Made by a program: the position numbers and the translations under genes. Under the pieces are notes generated by a model, which worked only from the letters and a program-made list of their open reading frames with translations, was not told where the DNA came from and did not search any database. Below are positions 26,245-33,667 of a stretch of 49,658 bases of DNA, one piece after another. Every line of letters starts with the position of its first letter. The first letter of the stretch is position 1. Origin of the DNA: Eubacteriales bacterium (GTDB lineage Bacteria; Bacillota; Clostridia; Saccharofermentanales; Fastidiosipilaceae); assembly GCA_030537565.1 (NCBI GenBank), contig JAUNVS010000006.1:1-49658 (forward strand). The letters run 5' to 3'.

Positions 26245-26721
26245 GTGGCAAGTTTAAGCGATCTGATTGAGAAGATGTTAAAAGAGATGATGGAGGCAGG
26301 TGACGGTGCGATTGAGATTAATCGCAACGAGCTGGCTCAGCAGATGAATTGTGCCCCGTCCCAGATTACCTATGTATTGACGACGCGTTTTACCAATGGG
26401 CAGGGCTATTACATCGAGAGTCGTCGTGGCGGCGGTGGTTCGATTCGCATCCGACAGCTCCAGGCCCTCTACCCCGGCCGCTCCTATCTCATGCATCTGA
26501 TTAATGCCCTCGAGGAGCTCAGTGAGATTTCTCAGCATGAGGCTCAGGTGACTTTGAATAATTGCCAGGCCTATCAGGATATGGATGAGATCGTGACAAA
26601 GGTCATGTGGGCGGCGGTCAGCGATCGGGCTCTGCAGCAGATTAGTGCAAAAGAGCGTGATCGAGCGCGGCTTAGTATCTTGAAAAACATGTTGCTCGCC
26701 CTCGCCTTTGAAGAGGCCTGA
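26245..26721 (+). CDS. ctsR: CtsR, repressor of class III heat-shock genes
   Basis: A 158-residue repressor. It begins at GTG 26245 (ASLSDLIEKMLKEMM), with GAGGAT eight bases upstream; the frame extends further upstream, but that part is leader. The winged helix includes INRNELAQQMNCAPSQITYV, and the wing contains the conserved glycine-rich ESRRGGGGSIRI. The C-terminal dimerisation region follows. CtsR represses clp genes and its own operon at normal temperature, and a matching operator overlaps the promoter here. In Bacillus subtilis it is inactivated at high temperature and targeted by McsB; no mcsB is present in this operon. Confidence 0.95.
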   Translation: MASLSDLIEKMLKEMMEAGDGAIEINRNELAQQMNCAPSQITYVLTTRFTNGQGYYIESRRGGGGSIRIRQLQALYPGRSYLMHLINALEELSEISQHEAQVTLNNCQAYQDMDEIVTKVMWAAVSDRALQQISAKERDRARLSILKNMLLALAFEEA

Positions 26722-26796
26722 GCTCGTCGAACTGTCTTTGAACACATTAAAAATTTAAGAAACCAGGCGTGTGACGCCAAGTGATGGAGGTCAATT

Positions 26797-27513
26797 ATGT
26801 TCTGTGATTTTTGCCATAAAAATGAAGCCAATATTCTGTATCGCCAAAGCATTAACGGTGCTGAGAGCGAGTATCACCTCTGCCAGGATTGCCTATCGAA
26901 GATCCGCTCAGGCCAGGACCGCGATCCTCAGCAGATTTCAAATTATTTCGCCGATCTATTCGATGATATGCCCTTCGGGTCGATGCGTCGACTCAAGCAT
27001 CTGACGTCGGCCTTTGACGATGATATTTTCCAGGGGCTCGTCAATGGACTCAGTGGTGGTGCGCTGCAGCTTGATCTCAGCCCATTCTTCCACTCCGCGA
27101 TGGCTCCCTTTGCCCTCGGACCGATTTCGCTTGAGAAGGCAAGCCCGGAGGGCGAGGCGACGGAGGATGCGGTGCTCAAGAAGTCGGAGGCCACCCACGA
27201 TGCGGAGGATCAGGCCCTCTGCGAGCGACTAGCCCGTCTTTCCTTTGATGAAAACGGCAAGTTAAAACTGGAGCTGGAAAATAAAGAAGATCGTAGCGCT
27301 GCTCAGGCAGATTCGGGAAACGCTGAGAAAGTGGCGTCGACGAAGTTGCCCCTCACGCGCCTTACGATTGATAAGATCCAGGAACTTTTAACGACACTCT
27401 CTCCCTCGATGAAACGGGCGCTACTCGAGGAACAAAAACGTCTGGCGGTCGAGGCCGAGGCCTATGAAGATGCAGCGGCCCTGAGAGATTTAATGTCTGG
27501 CATCGACGATTAA
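26797..27513 (+). CDS. mcsA: McsA-like zinc and UVR-domain protein
   Basis: A 238-residue protein. The N-terminus has CDFC (Cys3, Cys6) and CQDC (Cys29, Cys32), one probable zinc site, followed by a variable acidic middle and a C-terminal UVR domain (about 200-235: MKRALLEEQKRLAVEAEAYE then DAAALRDLM). B. subtilis McsA has more CxxC motifs, so this one seems reduced. McsA normally activates the arginine kinase McsB and helps ClpC and CtsR. Here it lies 75 bases after ctsR and 71 before clpC, with mcsB missing. A small hairpin, GGCGT-GTG-ACGCC (26766-26778), precedes its ribosome site GGAGG. Confidence 0.82.
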   Translation: MFCDFCHKNEANILYRQSINGAESEYHLCQDCLSKIRSGQDRDPQQISNYFADLFDDMPFGSMRRLKHLTSAFDDDIFQGLVNGLSGGALQLDLSPFFHSAMAPFALGPISLEKASPEGEATEDAVLKKSEATHDAEDQALCERLARLSFDENGKLKLELENKEDRSAAQADSGNAEKVASTKLPLTRLTIDKIQELLTTLSPSMKRALLEEQKRLAVEAEAYEDAAALRDLMSGIDD

Positions 27514-27584
27514 GCATCGATGCTTCGCCAGATGAAAGCGATGAGGCCTGAGACAGAGCCTATGAAGAAAAGGAGACTAGTACG

Positions 27585-30398
27585 ATGACGATACGATTTT
27601 CGAAATCAGCTGCCCGTATCTTAGAATTAGCGGCAGCTGCAGCATATGAATATAAACGAGACAGCATAGGGACGGAGCAACTGCTTCTCGCCCTCTTCAT
27701 GATCCACGATCCTGAATTGGATGAGGTCTTTGAAAGTGAGGGGCTAACGGAGGAGAAATTCCGCAATGTCCTCGCAGAACTCTATCCGGAGCGGCGTGCG
27801 CTTGGCGATAAGCGCTTTAATATCAACGAGGATCAGTTGATGGAGAAGCTCTCGCCCCAAGCGGTTACGGTCCTCCAAAAGGCGATTGAGATGCAGGAGA
27901 AACTCTCCTGTGAGAGCCTCAGTCTGCCACTCCTCGCCCTCGCGATTTTTAGCGTTCGCAATACCGTGGCGATGCAGTGCATTAAAGCCCTGCACTTCGA
28001 TCCATCTCAGTTCCAAAATCGGATTAGTGCGATCCTGCGTGCTTATCTCGCACGTCGCAATCGCGCACGCCAGGAGGAGGATTCGCGCCGAAGCCTCCAG
28101 GAACACTTCTTCAACTTTATGCCGCCACAATTTCAGGGTATGCCCGGTATGGCGGGGATGGAATTTCCATCGATGGATGGGGCCGAAATGGCTCAGCGCG
28201 GTGGGCGACAGTACCCCAATGAAGAGGAGTCGGCGCTCAAGCTCTATGGTCATGACCTAACCCAGATGGCGCGCGAAGAGAAGCTTGATCCAATTATTGG
28301 TCGAGATGAGGAAATCGAGCGCGTAATGCAGATCCTCTGTCGTCGGAGTAAGAATAATCCCGTCCTCATCGGTGAACCCGGTGTTGGTAAGACGGCGATC
28401 GCCGAGGGTCTAGCCCGTGGAATCATTGCTGGCGAAATGCCCGATCTTCTCGCGAATAAACGCCTGATTTCACTGGACCTAACGGCGATGCTCTCCGGAG
28501 CGAAATACCGAGGTGAGTTCGAGGAACGCATTAAAAATGTCCTCGATGAAGCCGCCGAGCGTAAGGATGTCATCCTCTTTATCGATGAACTCCATACCCT
28601 TATCGGTTCTGGTGCCGGCGAGGGTGGAAACCTCGATGCCGCCAACATCATGAAGCCGATGCTGGCCCGTGGTGAGATCCAAGTCATCGGTGCGACGACG
28701 ATCAAGGAATATCGTAAATATGTCGAAAAGGATGCCGCCCTCGAGCGCCGCTTCCAACCAGTCATGGTCAACGAACCGAGCGAAGAAGACGCCATCCTCA
28801 TCCTTCAGGGTTTGCGTTCAGCCTATGAGCAGCATCATAAGGTCCAGATTTCCGATGAGGCGATCGAGGCCGCTGTTCGCTACTCTGTTCGCTACATCTC
28901 CGACCGCTTCCTCCCCGATAAGGCGATTGACCTCATCGATGAAGCCGCTTCGAAGCTGCGGATGAAGTCCTACATCGAGCCCAAAGAGGTGAAGACTCTA
29001 CAAGATGAGATCGAGGAGATCTGTGAACTCAAGCTGGCCGCCTCCCAGCGTGAGGATTACGAACAGGCTGCGAAGCTTCGCCAAAAAGAGCTGCAGCTCC
29101 AGTCCGCCATCGAGCGGATTCGTGAGCAGGCGCAGGGAACGGGAAGCGATTCGGATACCGTTCTCGGCGAGGCTGGAATTGCCGACGTTGTCTCTGCATG
29201 GACGGGAATCCCTGTGCGTCGACTTAGTGAGAGTGATCAGGAACGGCTAAAGGATCTCGAAAAGAACCTCGAAGAACGGGTCATCGGCCAACATGAGGCC
29301 GTCTCTTCGGTTGCCAAAGCCATCCGCCGCTCGCGCATGGGTCTCGGCGACATGAAGCGGCCCCAGGCCTCCTTCCTCTTTATGGGGAATACTGGTGTGG
29401 GTAAGACGGAGCTTGCAAAGGCCCTCGCAGAGCTGCTCTTTGGGGATGAGAGCGCGATGATTCGCCTCGACATGTCGGAGTTCATGGAGAAACACTCGGT
29501 GGCAAAACTCTTCGGAGCGCCTCCTGGTTACGTCGGTTATGACGAGGGCGGGCAGCTTTCTGAAAAAGTTCGTCGTCGACCCTACAGCGTCATCCTCTTT
29601 GACGAGATCGAAAAGGCCCACCCAGATGTCTTCAATGCACTCTTGCAGATCCTCGATGATGGCCGCATGACCGATGGACAGGGTCGGACGGTCAACTTTA
29701 AAAACTGCATCATCATCATGACCTCGAACATCGGTTCGGGTCAGATCACTGCTGAGAAGAGACGGAGCATCGGCTTTACACCCGTCTCCCAGTTACCAGA
29801 TGCGAATGATGAAAAGGCACTCTACGGTGGCCGCAGCTATGAGGAGGCCAAGCGCGAGACGCTCGAGGCACTTCGCTCGACCTTCCGTGCGGAGTTTATT
29901 AACCGCATCGATGAGATCATCTACTTCCACCTCCTCGATCGCGAGGCGATGAAGTCGATCGTCCGTCTCATGTTGGCTGAACTTCGAGAGCGTACTGAGG
30001 CGATCGGTATTGGTCTAAACTGCAGCGATGCGGCGGTCCTCGCCCTCGCTGAGCGTGGCTTTGATCCGCAGTATGGGGCCCGTCCCCTCCGCCGTGAGAT
30101 TCAGTCCTCGATCCAGGACCTCCTCAGTGAGGCGATGCTTGATGGTCAGGTCCACGCAGGGGATCAGGTCGAGATCGACTATCGAGATGGGCAATTTGTC
30201 TTCAGCTCTCCAGAGTCAACGGTGGTTGAGGTCAAGTCCGAAGCGGTTGATGAGGCCAACGAATGCATTCAGGTGGATCTCAAAGGGCTGTCTGAGGATG
30301 AGGGAGAGGCTGAGACGGAGACGCAGCCTGCGTCTGAGAGTTCGGCACTCGAATTAAAAAGCGATGCAGACAACGCTGATGACGCCGATGAAGCGTAA
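27585..30398 (+). CDS. clpC: ClpC, ATP-dependent Clp protease ATP-binding subunit
   Basis: A 937-residue class I Clp/Hsp100 ATPase that unfolds substrates for ClpP. Two N-terminal Clp repeats (about 1-150) are followed by a methionine-rich linker with [14 protein letters not shown], then the first AAA+ module (Walker A GEPGVGKT at about 263). A UVR-containing middle region ([15 protein letters not shown], about 487) and a second AAA+ module (GNTGVGKT at about 600) follow. About 60 acidic residues form a C-terminal tail after the D2 small domain, longer than usual. The preceding gene spacing and the terminator after 30452 make it the last gene of ctsR-mcsA-clpC. Confidence 0.95.
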   Translation: MTIRFSKSAARILELAAAAAYEYKRDSIGTEQLLLALFMIHDPELDEVFESEGLTEEKFRNVLAELYPERRALGDKRFNINEDQLMEKLSPQAVTVLQKAIEMQEKLSCESLSLPLLALAIFSVRNTVAMQCIKALHFDPSQFQNRISAILRAYLARRNRARQEEDSRRSLQEHFFNFMPPQFQGMPGMAGMEFPSMDGAEMAQRGGRQYPNEEESALKLYGHDLTQMAREEKLDPIIGRDEEIERVMQILCRRSKNNPVLIGEPGVGKTAIAEGLARGIIAGEMPDLLANKRLISLDLTAMLSGAKYRGEFEERIKNVLDEAAERKDVILFIDELHTLIGSGAGEGGNLDAANIMKPMLARGEIQVIGATTIKEYRKYVEKDAALERRFQPVMVNEPSEEDAILILQGLRSAYEQHHKVQISDEAIEAAVRYSVRYISDRFLPDKAIDLIDEAASKLRMKSYIEPKEVKTLQDEIEEICELKLAASQREDYEQAAKLRQKELQLQSAIERIREQAQGTGSDSDTVLGEAGIADVVSAWTGIPVRRLSESDQERLKDLEKNLEERVIGQHEAVSSVAKAIRRSRMGLGDMKRPQASFLFMGNTGVGKTELAKALAELLFGDESAMIRLDMSEFMEKHSVAKLFGAPPGYVGYDEGGQLSEKVRRRPYSVILFDEIEKAHPDVFNALLQILDDGRMTDGQGRTVNFKNCIIIMTSNIGSGQITAEKRRSIGFTPVSQLPDANDEKALYGGRSYEEAKRETLEALRSTFRAEFINRIDEIIYFHLLDREAMKSIVRLMLAELRERTEAIGIGLNCSDAAVLALAERGFDPQYGARPLRREIQSSIQDLLSEAMLDGQVHAGDQVEIDYRDGQFVFSSPESTVVEVKSEAVDEANECIQVDLKGLSEDEGEAETETQPASESSALELKSDADNADDADEA

Positions 30399-30451
30399 TT
30401 ACGGATCGCTGGCGGCTGGCTTGTCGCCTAGATGAGCGAGCTTGTCATCGG

Positions 30452-30488
30452 AAAGGGAGTTCTAATTTGATTAGAATTCCCTTTTTTT
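30452..30488 (+). terminator. Terminator of the ctsR-mcsA-clpC operon
   Basis: AAAGGGAGTTCTAAT pairs with ATTAGAATTCCCTTT (one G-U) around TTG, followed by a T-run. It also covers an in-frame TTG that a gene finder might take as the start of the next gene. Confidence 0.93.
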
Positions 30489-30673
30489 ATGTAAGTGAAC
30501 TGCTTTGGGTGAGGATCTCAGAGGACGAGCTTCTTGGCTGGATTGTCTCTGGAGAGAACGCTCTCGCTGATTCTATCTGGGCGATGAGGAGGGGGCGGTC
30601 GAGGCGATTTCTTCGCAATTTGCAGGTGGTCTTGATAAAATGGGCAAAAACTCGGGCCTGGGGGATGACGGGA

Positions 30674-31711
30674 ATGCGCTATTGCTTTTATTGTGGACAG
30701 TTGATTAAAAAGGGTGAGAGCTGTCCCTGTCGTCACGATCCAGCTGGAAATGTCAGTGAGCAACCGGGCGTGATTGCCGAGGCTTGCCGCCTCGATGGTG
30801 ATCTGAGCAGCTCGTCGAAGTCGCGTGAGTCAGGCCGTTCTTCGAATCGCTCGTCAGTTTGGACGTCGTCGAAATCGCCAGCGCCGAATATTGCGACGCT
30901 TATGGAGACGGCGGCGAAACGCCAGCAGGCCGCTCTCGAAACCGATGCGAGTGAGGCGGAGCTGGAGCTCGCCTCGAGCATCGAAGCATCACCCGTTGTG
31001 GTCGAGGGGAAGAAGTCGAAGTGCCAAGCGAGAGCGGAGATCGCCCACGTCCAGCATCCCCAGCAGGATAAGTCACGCAACTTAGTATCGCGGATCCTCT
31101 CGCCATTTAGTGTCTTTTTCGACAAGTATTTTATGCGCGCTGAAGATACGGCGAAGCAGATGGTTTCGGAACCAATTAATAAATTGCATTTCGTCATCCT
31201 CTTCTTCCTCCATGTCTTCGCCTTTGTCATCTTCATCCTCCTCCTCGCGCGCAATGCCAGTTTCGGCCAATTCCTCCCCCATGTTTCGATTCGCAACCAG
31301 GCCCTGAGTCGCCAGGCGATCGTCGAGCTCTGCTGGCGGGCCGCAACCCTCTCGGCCTTGGACAATGTCTTTCGTGCGGTATCCCTGCTCATCATGTTGG
31401 CCTTTTCAGGGGTAATCGTCCCCTTCCGACGTATTCTTCGCTTTCAGCGCATGGGATATATCTATAAAGTGGCGTTCACGGTCTTCGCGTTTCTATTTAC
31501 CAATGGCAGTGGTCTCACAGGTCTCCTCATCCTCTGTCTCGGTGTCGCCTTTTCATTAATGACCGACTTCCTCTCTCTGAAGCAGGGGGGAATTCTCAAC
31601 GAACGCCTCGTCTTCCTCGTCGTCACATTTTCAAGCATCCTCTCGATGCTCTTTTTATCGATCCTATTGACCTGGTTCTTCCCGACCGTCATGGGATTTG
31701 GCATCGCTTAG
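30674..31711 (+). CDS. Membrane protein with N-terminal zinc ribbon, unknown function
   Basis: I place the start at ATG 30674 (MRYCFYCGQ), about nine bases after a G-rich site; ATG 30665 is an alternative. The frame is open to 30467, but that codon lies in a terminator stem. The 345-residue product has a short zinc ribbon (CFYCGQ ... CPC), then about 130 polar, serine- and alanine-rich residues, and then at least four membrane segments, starting at FVILFFLHVFAFVIFILLLA. This zinc-ribbon/linker/multi-TM layout is common among uncharacterised Bacillota proteins. The next gene follows after 35 bases, so they may be cotranscribed. No function is assigned. Confidence 0.75.
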   Translation: MRYCFYCGQLIKKGESCPCRHDPAGNVSEQPGVIAEACRLDGDLSSSSKSRESGRSSNRSSVWTSSKSPAPNIATLMETAAKRQQAALETDASEAELELASSIEASPVVVEGKKSKCQARAEIAHVQHPQQDKSRNLVSRILSPFSVFFDKYFMRAEDTAKQMVSEPINKLHFVILFFLHVFAFVIFILLLARNASFGQFLPHVSIRNQALSRQAIVELCWRAATLSALDNVFRAVSLLIMLAFSGVIVPFRRILRFQRMGYIYKVAFTVFAFLFTNGSGLTGLLILCLGVAFSLMTDFLSLKQGGILNERLVFLVVTFSSILSMLFLSILLTWFFPTVMGFGIA

Positions 31712-31746
31712 CGTTCACTTAGGCCGATTAGTAAAGGAGTGCCTGT

Positions 31747-33027
31747 ATGAATCCAAAAGACGATAAGAATCCTTCCAGAGACATCAGTTATGATCTCTTC
31801 GATGCATACGACATCCTGCCTTCGAAATACCACGATTTAATTCGACGGCCGAGCGCTGCCGAGTGGGAGGCCAATGCCGCTCTCCGCGCTGAACTCGATG
31901 AAATCGATCGATCGCTAGTCGAACTCTTCCTCAAACGCCAGCGCTTTATCAGCGCCCATGATGAGGCCCTCGATGATTCGTTGATCTTTGAGCCCCAAAA
32001 GGATTGGCTCGCACTGCGGGATCTGGAGAAAAAAGTCAGCGACAGTAGCCTCAGGGCTTCAGCCGAGGCTTTTTATCGAAAACTGCAGCGCCTCGAACGA
32101 GAGATTCGCTACCATAAGCGCCTCGCCCGGGGGCGTAAAATCCCCGGTCGGGAACTTCTCGATGCCTTCCCGAGAGGGCTGCGGGCCAGTACCCAAGCCT
32201 TTGACGTACGACGCCTGGCATTCTTGGGCGCACCAGATTCCGCTGCTGAGACAGCTGCGCGCTTCCTGTATCCAGAGGCGAAGCGGATTGCCTTTCGTGA
32301 GATGCATCAGGCGATGCGGATGCTCGACCGGGAAGCCTGCGATCTTCTGGTCGTGCCGACAGACTACATCGATAGCGGCATGCATAGTTATCTGATTGAG
32401 CGTTTCTGTCGTGAGGACCTCTTTATTGTTAACGCTTGCACCGTTGAAACGCGTTACCGTTTGATGATGCCGAGGATTGCGAAGCTGTCGAGCATACGAA
32501 AGGTCCTGGGGACGGCCCTCAGCCTCGAGCGTTACCAGGGTTTTCTCAAGCGTATGGCCTGGAATTTCGGGGAGGTGGCGACGTCAGCGCTGGCGGCTCA
32601 CGAAGTTGCCCTGCGTAATGATCCGAGTATCGCGGCGATTGCTCCAGAAGATGACGCACTCATCCTCGGTCTAAGTTGTCCGGAGACGGAGATCGACCGA
32701 CTTAGTACGTATCGGGAGCGCTACATTGCTCTCGCACGGAAGGCCTATATCAGCCATGATGCGAATTCACTGATTCTCCTCGTTGAGACACGTGACCAGA
32801 CCCATGCGCTATCGTCGATCTTGCAGGCCATCTCGGACCGTGGCTATAATGTAGATTATCTAAAGCTACAATCCCCAGCTTTAAATGAGCCAGAGGTGGA
32901 TGTCCTCTTGGGGCTTCAGGTTCCGTTTGGCGATGAGCGCATCATGGATCTCCTCTACCAGTTCCAGGAAGAACTCTCTGACACCCATTTAATTGGCTGG
33001 TTTAAGAGTGATGATCATCGGAGGTAA
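31747..33027 (+). CDS. P-protein (PheA) homologue with altered catalytic motifs
   Basis: A 426-residue protein with the layout of the bifunctional P-protein: an AroQ chorismate mutase-like helical domain (about 40-125, LRAELDEIDRSLVELFLKR), a prephenate dehydratase-like domain (about 165-335), and an ACT domain (about 340-415). Key motifs are changed. The chorismate mutase lysine and Arg-Glu region is replaced by HDEALDD and PQKDW. The dehydratase TRF motif appears as Glu324-Arg325-Tyr326. The ACT motif ESRP appears as LQSP. It has a good AAAGGAG site. The isochorismatase-like gene starts two bases after its stop. It may bind an aromatic ligand without catalysis, or be a fast-evolving enzyme; both are inference. 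Confidence 0.7.
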   Translation: MNPKDDKNPSRDISYDLFDAYDILPSKYHDLIRRPSAAEWEANAALRAELDEIDRSLVELFLKRQRFISAHDEALDDSLIFEPQKDWLALRDLEKKVSDSSLRASAEAFYRKLQRLEREIRYHKRLARGRKIPGRELLDAFPRGLRASTQAFDVRRLAFLGAPDSAAETAARFLYPEAKRIAFREMHQAMRMLDREACDLLVVPTDYIDSGMHSYLIERFCREDLFIVNACTVETRYRLMMPRIAKLSSIRKVLGTALSLERYQGFLKRMAWNFGEVATSALAAHEVALRNDPSIAAIAPEDDALILGLSCPETEIDRLSTYRERYIALARKAYISHDANSLILLVETRDQTHALSSILQAISDRGYNVDYLKLQSPALNEPEVDVLLGLQVPFGDERIMDLLYQFQEELSDTHLIGWFKSDDHRR

Positions 33028-33029
33028 TT

Positions 33030-33614
33030 ATGTCATCCGTAAACTTATCGGGGCAGCATTTGCAGCGTCCCCGACCTGAGGAGAGTCTCCTCCTCGTCAT
33101 TGATGTCCAGGAGCGTCTCCTACCTGTTATTGCAGATAGCGATGCGATCGTTGAGCGCCATTGTGAGCTCCTCGGTGGTGCGAAGGTCCTCGGCGTGAAG
33201 ACGATTTTTAGTGAACAGTATCCGAAGGGCCTGGGTTCGACTGTGACGACGCTTTGGTCCTGGATTGAGGAGAGTGATCGCAACGTCTATTCGAAGGTCG
33301 CGTTTTCCTTCGTCGATGCCTATCCTGAACTCCTCGAAGAGTTCCGAGCTGCGGGCATCCGCCACGTGATTTTGACTGGTGTCGAGGCGCATATCTGCGT
33401 CTACCAGACCGCCCGAGATCTCCTCGCTCTCGGCTTCGCTGTGACCGTTGTTTCGGATTGCGTCGGGAGTCGTGAACACAGTGATCGAGATGCGGCGCTC
33501 TTAGAGCTGAGGCGCATCGGTGTGCGAGTTCTCTCGAGCGAGGCCCTCCTCTTCGATCTCTTGCGGGAGGCAGGGACCGAGGCCTTTAAACAGATTTCTA
33601 TGCTGATTAAGTAA
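33030..33614 (+). CDS. Isochorismatase-family cysteine hydrolase
   Basis: A 194-residue alpha/beta hydrolase of the isochorismatase-like superfamily. The catalytic triad is visible: Asp25 in VIDVQE, Lys89 in YSKVAFS and Cys123 in GVEAHICVYQTA. The cysteine shows it is an amidase-type member (as in nicotinamidase-like or YcaC-like enzymes), not a true EntB isochorismatase, which has no such Cys. GGAGG precedes the ATG. It starts two bases after the P-protein homologue and is closed by a terminator, so the two are translationally linked. The substrate is unknown; an amide or carbamoyl compound is plausible. Confidence 0.88.
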   Translation: MSSVNLSGQHLQRPRPEESLLLVIDVQERLLPVIADSDAIVERHCELLGGAKVLGVKTIFSEQYPKGLGSTVTTLWSWIEESDRNVYSKVAFSFVDAYPELLEEFRAAGIRHVILTGVEAHICVYQTARDLLALGFAVTVVSDCVGSREHSDRDAALLELRRIGVRVLSSEALLFDLLREAGTEAFKQISMLIK

Positions 33615-33623
33615 AGTTCATTA

Positions 33624-33652
33624 CAGCCACTCGCCGAGCGGGTGGCTTTTTT
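33624..33652 (+). terminator. Terminator after the isochorismatase-like gene
   Basis: GCCACTCGC pairs with GCGGGTGGC (one G-U) around CGA, followed by six T residues. Confidence 0.9.
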
Positions 33653-33667
33653 GAGAAGGGTATTCAT

